A DNA stretch of 64,000 nt from contig CM041779.1 in assembly GCA_023374045.1 (NCBI GenBank), forward strand, positions 272,648,062 to 272,712,061, given 5' to 3'. The translations under genes were made by a program, and so were the position numbers. Numbering within the stretch: position 1 is the first letter of the stretch; every line of letters starts with the position of its first letter. Below are positions 58,367 to 64,000 of the stretch, one piece after another. A model generated the notes under the pieces. That model searched no databases and was not told the DNA's origin. It saw nothing but the letters and a program-made list of their open reading frames with translations. This DNA is from Limonium bicolor. Its lineage: Eukaryota > Streptophyta > Magnoliopsida > Caryophyllales > Plumbaginaceae.

Positions 58367-58566
58367 GAAGTATCGCTCTGATGACTAGAATACCGAGCTT
58401 AGGGATATACCGAGTTAGGAAACCTAACTACAGTTACCTAAGTGAACAGATTTGGAAAGGTTAACCACTAACTAAGTGTGGAGATACCTTATTATCGGGA
58501 AGCGTTACAATCGTTGGACCGATAAGTGTGCAAGCATAATGCTAATGAATGTTCATATGAATTCAG

Positions 58567-60018
58567 ATGGCAGGTAGACCGCGAGGTCGAGGCCGCGGGC
58601 GCGGTACTGGAGATATGGGTGACCAGGGCGATGATACTACGGCCAGACTATGGCTGAGGCAGTTGCAGCCGCCGTAGCCAGTTGGTACCCCAGTTAGTTG
58701 CTGCTATACAGCAAGGGCAACAGCCTGGAGTTCAGCCACCACCACCACCGCCACGAGAGACCAATTGGGTCAAGGCGTTGGCTGATCTGAGGCCGCCTTC
58801 ATTCAGTGGGGAGACCGATCCCCGTAAGCTCGAGGCATACATCTCCGAGATGGAGACCGCCTTCGAAACCCTAGCACCACCTGAGCAGGTCAAGGTACGA
58901 CTTGCTGCATATTATCTGAAGGGCTCGGCACAAAACTGGTGGAAGCTTGTGCGCGAGGGTAGAGTTGCTGATCCGACATTCCAGTGGAGGGAGTACACGG
59001 CTCTTCTGCGAGCCAAATACTACCCTATACATGTGCAAGAGGCCAAGCGCCTGGAGTTGGACAACCTGAGGCAAGGGGATAAGATGACGGTAGATGAGTA
59101 CTACTCAGCCTTCATCGGACTAATCCACCTGCTACCGGATCTGGGTTACTCAGACCGGATCCTTGTGAACCGTTTCTACAACGGACTGAACTATCGCCTA
59201 CGCTACGGCATGGGGCCTACTGGATATACCACCTTGCAGGTAAAGGAATTACAGTGTAATGTGAATAAGTGTGTACAATGTGTTAATGTGATGTGAATTT
59301 ATTTGGCGGGGCATAACTGACACCCTAAATATAGGAGTGCTATCATGCCGCTGCTATTGTGGAGATCACCGTCCGTCTGAGGGACGAGGAGAGTGCGCTC
59401 AAGCGCAAGGCTCAGAACGAGGGCCAAGGCACGCAAGGGCAGTGGGGAGGGAAGAAGAAAGAAATCATACCCCCAGTCCCAGAAAGGACAGCAACAGGGT
59501 GGCAAGGGCCAGGCCAGACCACCACTGCTGATGAGCCTCTGCAGCTCACCTATGCGTATGCGGCCAAGCCCCTACGTTCTTACCCACCTAAGGGTAATTG
59601 TCTAAACCTGTGTGATGAGTTAGAGTATATGTTAATAAGTTGTGAAACAAGTATTAATGGTGTATTGTGATAGCAGCTAGCACGGGCTCTGGACCGGAGC
59701 GCCACTATTACTGCAAGTGGTGCAACGGCGACCACCCCGGCAAGGACTGCAAGGGTAATGATGTTCAGTGCCGGTACTGTAAGAAGATGGGTCACCGCGA
59801 CCATGAGTGCTGGCAGAACCCGAACAGTAGGAACTTCAGGCCCAAGGGGCAATGGAAGGGTAAGGCCACTGCGACCACCGATGGCCAGAAGACGGCGAAC
59901 CAGCCACCCCCAGATCAGAGGTACACGGAGTCCCAGAAGGGGAAGGGGTCGGGGTCCAACAAGGCCACCCTGAATGTGGTGGACCGGTCTGAGGCGCCAG
60001 GGCCCTCTTCTAGACCAG
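58567..60018 (+). CDS. Element C gag with zinc knuckles (spliced)
   Basis: ATG at 58567 gives MAGRPRGRGRGRG. The gag domain (YLKGSAQNWWKLVRE, REYTALLRAKYYPIHVQEAK, NRFYNGLNYRLRYGMG) is open from 58682 to 59239. Introns at 59240-59334 and 59594-59676 separate ECYHAAAIVEITVRLRDEE and the knuckle exon with CKWCNGDHPGKDC and CRYCKKMGHRDHEC, both intact. It ends SSRPG at a GT donor (60019). A few single-base losses before 58700 break the N-terminal frame. Confidence 0.9.
59240..59334 (+). other. Gag intron 1, element C (95 nt)
   Basis: CTTGCAG|GTAAAGG ... CTAAATATAG|GAGTGC, phase 0, removing it gives TLQ-ECYHAA exactly as in the intronless copy in B. Confidence 0.83.
59594..59676 (+). other. Gag intron 2, element C (83 nt)
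   Basis: CCTAAGG|GTAATTG ... GTGATAGCAG|CTAGC, phase 1, joining PPK to ASTGSG in frame. Same length as in A and B. Confidence 0.74.
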
Positions 60019-60162
60019 GTACCGCCTAAGTTGTTGAATGTAATAAGTGTCTGCATACCGCATTTCATGCATGTGTGTGAGTGAGTTTAAATAAACAACC
60101 ATGTGAGTAAATAATAAAGTATAGTGTGAGATTTACCTAATTAGAGTACTCTAAACTTAAAG
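60019..60162 (+). other. Putative intron 3, joining gag to AlkB in element C (144 nt)
   Basis: Donor AGACCAG|GTACCG, acceptor AACTTAAAG|GAAC. The donor leaves one base and the acceptor needs one, so gag would continue in frame into TFNICYP at the start of AlkB. The unspliced frame ends at TAA ten bases after the donor. Confidence 0.52.
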
Positions 60163-60899
60163 GAACTTTCAATATATGTTATCCAATCCCACCCACACCG
60201 AACCCTGAAGAAACCACCATCAACATCACCGACTTTCCATTGGAGCAATGTCAGGTCATCCAGCCAGGTATGATACTTTTAATGGATACCTGACACCGGA
60301 GCACAAATCCATATCATCAGACGATGCGACGAACTTGGAGCAAAACCAGGAGGGTTTTACACACCCGAATACCCGAACGGAGCAAGGATGCAATTGAAGA
60401 TGATGTGCATGGGTAAGGACTGGAACCCTTACACCAAGTCATATCAAGAAGTTCGAGCTGAAGATGGAGCAACAGTATCAAGTATACCAGAGGAGTTCCA
60501 CGCGGTCGTTAACCACGCCGTGGGAATTGCTCAGCAAGTTGAAACGGAATCAATTCCAAGTGTAAAAGCAGATTATGCATTGTAAACTTCTACCAGAAAG
60601 GTGGACGGTTGGGTATGCACCAAGACAAGGACGAGTCACCCGAGTCTCTAAGTAAGGGAGTACCCGTGGTGTCTTGGTCCATTGGTGATACCGCAGTATT
60701 TGTGTATGGCGAGCAGAAGCGTGCTGACCTCGCAAAGAAGCTATTGCTAAAATCGGGAGATGTATTAATCATGGGTGGGCAATCAAGGATGCTATACCAT
60801 GGCATCAGGAAGATCAAACTGAATACCGCACCGTCGGCAGTGATCAATGCCACACACATGAAACCCGGACGTCTGAATTTGACTTTCAGACAGTTTTAA
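60163..60899 (+). CDS. AlkB-like dioxygenase encoded by element C (frameshifted)
   Basis: Fe(II)/2-oxoglutarate dioxygenase, expected to demethylate nucleic acid. MQLKMMCMGKDWNPYTKSYQ is at 60388; CIVNFYQKGGRLGMHQDKDE gives HxD (about 60640); PVVSWSIGDTAVFVYGEQK is next; SGDVLIMGG and MLYHGI give the second His; HMKPGRLNLTFRQF gives the 2OG Arg just before TAA at 60897. All four metal/cofactor residues of the fold are present. Three one-base losses (near 60290, 60302 and 60578) split the frame, as against A. No ATG is at the start of the exon here, in keeping with translation as a fusion to gag by splicing. Closest in feel to plant ALKBH1-type proteins. Confidence 0.9.
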
Positions 60900-61003
60900 G
60901 CCTTGTATAATTATGTGACAAACCAGTATGTATTAAGGATGTTGTAAGTGTGAATCATGGCGACAGTATAAGCCAATAATGTTGTAAAAGGAGTGTGTTA
61001 ATG

Positions 61004-61009
61004 AATAAA
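61004..61009 (+). promoter_or_regulatory. AATAAA between AlkB and protease, element C
   Basis: 105 nt after the AlkB stop; counterpart of 9997-10002 in A and 38543-38548 in B. Confidence 0.4.
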
Positions 61010-61057
61010 GTGGAGTTGTTTTGAAGCATATAAACCGTGTTGTTACCCAATACTTAT

Positions 61058-61730
61058 TAGTTTGCCAATGAATTAGGCTGTGCACTCGGAACGGGAGGTA
61101 TACTGAGTGTCTGCAATAAGGCAGAAGCCGGCAAGAGCGGCACAATCCTCACCGGTACCTTTCCAGTGAATGGCGTGGATGCATCGATCTTGTTCGACTC
61201 TGGAGCCTCACATACATTCATTTCGCTATCATTTGCGAAGAGGCGGTGGGGTTAGATGGTGAAGAGATGCCAGACTTCGTGGTTACTCTCCCGTCGAAGG
61301 AGCGGATCCGATGTACCCGCTACTACCGAGGTGCTATTGTTCGAATCAGGAGTGAAGAGTTTCCGATCGACTTGATAGAGTTCGACGGACTAGGCTTTGA
61401 TGTGATTGTCGGGATGAACTGGTTGGAGCGGCACAAGGGCAGAATCCTGTGTGCCGAGCATCGACTGCTTCTTCGGAGTCCATCTGGGGTTACCATATCT
61501 TACCGCCAGAGGCCCAGGGAGCCTTCGACTCAGATCATCACCGCCATGGCTATGTATCGTGAGTTACGACGAGGGAGTGATGTATACCTCTGCTATGTCC
61601 AGGACATAGAGAGAGACCCTGAGTTTAGCCCAGATGTGCCGGTAGTGTCGGAGTTTCTTTCTGATGATTTCCTAAGGAACTGCCGGGCATGCCGCCAGCA
61701 CGAGAGGTTGAGTTTGAGATTGACTTGATT
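61058..61730 (+). CDS. Element C aspartic protease region (frameshifted)
   Basis: [11 protein letters not shown] begins the domain; the active site is [16 protein letters not shown]; a one-base change near 61243 leads to the frame with [20 protein letters not shown] and [18 protein letters not shown]. The end overlaps the RT frame by a further shift near 61665. Confidence 0.85.
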
Positions 61731-63189
61731 CCGGGCACCGGACCCATTGCGAAAGCACCTTACCGTATGGCTCCAGCAGAAATGACAGAGCTCAAGGAGC
61801 AGCTGAGAGACCTACTCGACAAGGGCTTTATCCGCCCTAGTGTGTCACCATGGGGAGCGCCGGTCCTCTTCGTGAAGAAGAAGGACGGTAGCCTCCGCCT
61901 ATGTATTGATTATCGGGAGCTGAATGCTGTTACGGTGAAGAACCGTTACCCTTTACCACGCATCGACGATCTATTTGATCAGCTTAGGGGAGCATCAGTA
62001 TTCTCCAAGATAGACCTACGTTCCGGATATCACCAGATTGCCATCCGTGACAGTGACATCGAAAAGACAGCTTTCAGAACTAGGTATGGGCACTATGAGT
62101 TCACCGTTATGCCGTTTGGCTTATCAAATGCACCAGCAAAGTTCATGGACTTAATGAACCGTTTGTTCCAAGATCAGTTGGACAAATCAGTGGTAGTCTT
62201 CATCGATGACATACTTGTGTATTCGAAATCGAGAGGTGAGCATGAAAGCCACCTGAGGATGTATTGCAAACTTTGAGAAAGAATCAGCTGTATGCTAAAT
62301 TTTCTAAGTGTGAATTTTGGTTGAACCAAGTATCATTCCTTGGACATGTGATATCTGAGGCCGGGATCGCTGTTGATCCGGCAAAGATAGATGCAGTGCG
62401 CACCTGGCCTAGGCCGAAGACAGTTACCGATATCAGGAGCTTCCTCGGTCTGGCAGGTTACTATAGGAGATTTGTGAAGGACTTCTCCAGTGTCTCGAAG
62501 CCGATGACTTCCTTGATGAAGAAGGATGCACCATTCGAGTGGACAGTCGACTGTGAGAGGGCTTTCGCGAGTCTCAAGGATGCTCTGACATCTGCACCGG
62601 TTCTGACATTACCAGACGGTCCAGATGGTTTTGAGGTCTATTGCGACGCATCAGGCAGGGGTATGGGTTGTGTGTTGATGCAACACGGGAAGGTCGTGGC
62701 TTACGCCTCCCGACAGCTGAAGAAGCATGAGGAGAACTACCCTACCCACGACTTAGAGTTGGGGCCATTGTCTTCGCACTGAAGATATGGCGACATCATT
62801 TGTATGGGGTAAGTGTGACGATTTATTCTGACCACAAGAGTTTAAAGTACTTGTTCACTCAGAAAGAGTTGAACATGAGGCAAAGAAGGTGGGTTGAATT
62901 CCTGAATGATTATGACATCAATTTACAGTACAAGGAGGTAAGGCAAATGTGGTAGCTGACGCATTGAGTCGCCGAGCACACTCTCTCCATTCGCTAGTCT
63001 CTCATACTGGCTTGGTTGAAGAGGTGCGGAGTGCTCAGATGACGGATCAGTATATGATGGAGATCAGACAGAAGCTTATTGATGGCACATTCGAGGGTCA
63101 GAAGTACGACTTCAGACTCCACGATGATGACCTGATTAGGCTCAATGGCAGATTGTGTATACCCAGGAGTAGCGCTGAGCTGAAGGAGC
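61689..63189 (+). CDS. Element C reverse transcriptase and RNase H (frameshifted)
   Basis: [84 protein letters not shown], and [11 protein letters not shown] (catalytic Asp pair). Thumb with [15 protein letters not shown] and [17 protein letters not shown]. RNase [41 protein letters not shown]. Frame breaks near 62257, 62762 and 62938, each one base. Confidence 0.93.
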
Positions 63190-64000
63190 GCATATTGAGT
63201 GAATCCCATTGTTCTACTACTTCGATTCACCCCGGAGCTTCAAAGATGTATAAAGGTATGAAAAGATACTTCTGGTGGGCTGGAATGAAAAAGGATGTAA
63301 ATGACTATGTGTTGAGGTGTCTCACTTGTCAGAAGGTCAAGTTTGAGCACCGACGGCCTGGTGGTATGGTGCAGCCAATGCCAGTGCCGGAGTGGAAGTT
63401 CCATGACATATCTATGGACTTCGTAGTAGGGCTTCCGCCTACAAGGGGAGGTCTGAATATGATTTGGGTGGTAGTTGACCGACTGACCAAGGTGTCTCGA
63501 TTCATTCCGATGAAGGACACCTGGAAAGTGGCAAGATTGGCAGAATTGTTCGATAAAGAGATTGTAGACATCATGGTGTACCAAAGACGATAGTATCTGA
63601 CAGAGATACCAGATTCCTATCCAGATATTGGAAGTCTACACGAGAGGCACTTGGTACTGAACTGAAATTGAGCACGGCGTTTCACCCACAGACCGATGGT
63701 CAGAGTGAGCGCACCATACAGACACTTGAGGATATGCTACGTGCATGTGCACTTGACTTTCAGACCAGCTGGATTGATAAGTTACATCTGATCGAGTTAG
63801 CTACAACAACAGTTATCATGCATCGATCAAGATGTCTCCCTTCCAGGCATTGTACGGTAGACCATGCCGCACGCCATTATGCTGGGATGAGTCGAGTGAG
63901 ACGGTCATTATAGGACCAGAGTATCTTGAGCAAGTTCAGGCAGAAGTTCGCCAGATCAGGGCTAATATGAAAGCAGCTCAGGATAGACAAAGTCGTACGC
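63190..64000 (+). CDS. Element C integrase, N-terminal and core parts (cut by window end)
   Basis: Zinc-binding [17 protein letters not shown]...CLTCQ; first Asp in [15 protein letters not shown]; second near 63601 (SDRDTRF, frame broken near 63567); Glu in [13 protein letters not shown] (63690-63720). Another break near 63801. The C-terminal GPY and chromodomain parts are outside the window. Confidence 0.9.

Larger units (their letters stand above)
27270..64000 (-). mobile_element. Element G: CACTA (En/Spm) transposon, interrupted by B, a MITE, D and C (runs past window end)
   Basis: The left terminus reads CACTGCTGAAAAAA, typical of CACTA ends, and is followed by subterminal repeats of AAGCGTTCTTTA in both orientations to about 27585. 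Its genes are on the - strand: TNP2-type transposase (46030-48156) upstream, then a spliced TnpA-like gene (45317 down to about 27950). The TNP2 gene is cut at 48157 by element D, so its N-terminal part and the right terminus must lie beyond the window. Coordinates include the nested elements. The gene order, TNP2 then the TNPA-like gene, is standard for CACTA elements. Confidence 0.82.
48157..64000 (-). mobile_element. Element D: Athila-type Gypsy element inserted in TNP2 and split by element C
   Basis: The 3' LTR is 48157-49525 (TGTGGGGAAAATTAC...CACCACTTATCA on the + strand), followed by polypurine tract AAGTGTGGGGGAGT (- strand) at 49526-49539. A downstream ORF of envelope-position type lies at about 50820-51942, and the integrase at 53433-54426. 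Element C enters at 54427, so D resumes beyond the window. The integrase sequence and the ORF after it fit the Athila group of non-chromoviral plant Gypsy elements. CTAGG at 48152-48156 is the likely target duplication, but its mate is outside. Confidence 0.8.
54427..64000 (+). mobile_element. Element C: third AlkB-bearing Tekay-type element (cut by window end)
   Basis: 5' LTR 54427-58349 (TGAAATACCCC...GGGTGTTACA), primer site 58355-58366, then gag, AlkB-like, protease, RT, RNase H and integrase on the + strand. Same family as A: LTRs and coding sequence align throughout, though the LTRs have diverged more from A than A's own two copies have from each other. GGCAA (54422-54426) is the expected target duplication. 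The integrase C-terminus, chromodomain and 3' LTR are beyond 64000. Confidence 0.93.

Overview
This is plant nuclear DNA, almost certainly from an angiosperm with a large, repeat-rich genome. The window is built from nested transposable elements and I see no ordinary host gene, tRNA or rRNA in it. The evidence is long-LTR Ty3/Gypsy chromoviruses of Tekay (Del) type, an Athila-type Gypsy element, a CACTA (En/Spm) transposon, spliceosomal-type introns, and initiator-tRNA-Met primer sites. The species cannot be named from this sequence.

Layout: 1-2065 is the 3' part of a Tekay-like LTR (E, + strand). 2552-16420 is a full-length Tekay-type element (A, - strand), with LTRs of about 3.7 kb and a GTGAA target duplication. 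16421-21547 is noncoding debris with a palindromic array and degenerate tandem repeats. 21548-26747 is a 5.2-kb solo LTR (F, + strand) with GTCTT on both sides. 26990-27269 is a Gypsy gag remnant (H). A CACTA element (G, genes on the - strand) starts at 27270 and runs past the window end. It is split by element B (30716-45022, - strand, Tekay-type, TATAT duplication), a 0.53-kb foldback MITE (45391-45922), and an Athila-type element D (48157 onward, - strand). D in turn is split at 54426/54427 by element C (+ strand, Tekay-type, cut by the window end). The nesting order is therefore G, then B, the MITE and D into G, then C into D.

The most interesting content is that all three Tekay-type elements (A, B, C) carry a 2-oxoglutarate/Fe(II) dioxygenase of the AlkB family, resembling plant ALKBH1-type proteins, between gag and protease. 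It is not a single accident: A and C belong to one LTR family and B to another, and the insert sits at the same place in each with its catalytic motifs still readable. Gag in these elements is interrupted by introns. One is exactly 83 bp in all three copies, one is present in A and C but absent in B, and one lies just before the AlkB exon. A conserved AATAAA follows the AlkB stop by about 70-105 nt. Gag plus AlkB thus looks like a spliced, separately terminated mRNA, with PR-RT-RNaseH-INT-chromodomain on a longer RNA. This expression model is inference.

A second signal is a palindromic array in the LTRs. Each unit has three short GC-rich arms, two in one orientation and one in the other. Arrays sit at nearly the same LTR position in A, B and C, with arm sequences that differ between families while remaining complementary. 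Very similar units, often flanked by CTGGAAT/ATTCCAG, also occur in the unrelated Athila-type element D. Single-base frame breaks are numerous and, where I could compare copies, mostly deletions. Uncorrected sequencing error should be excluded before calling the elements dead.
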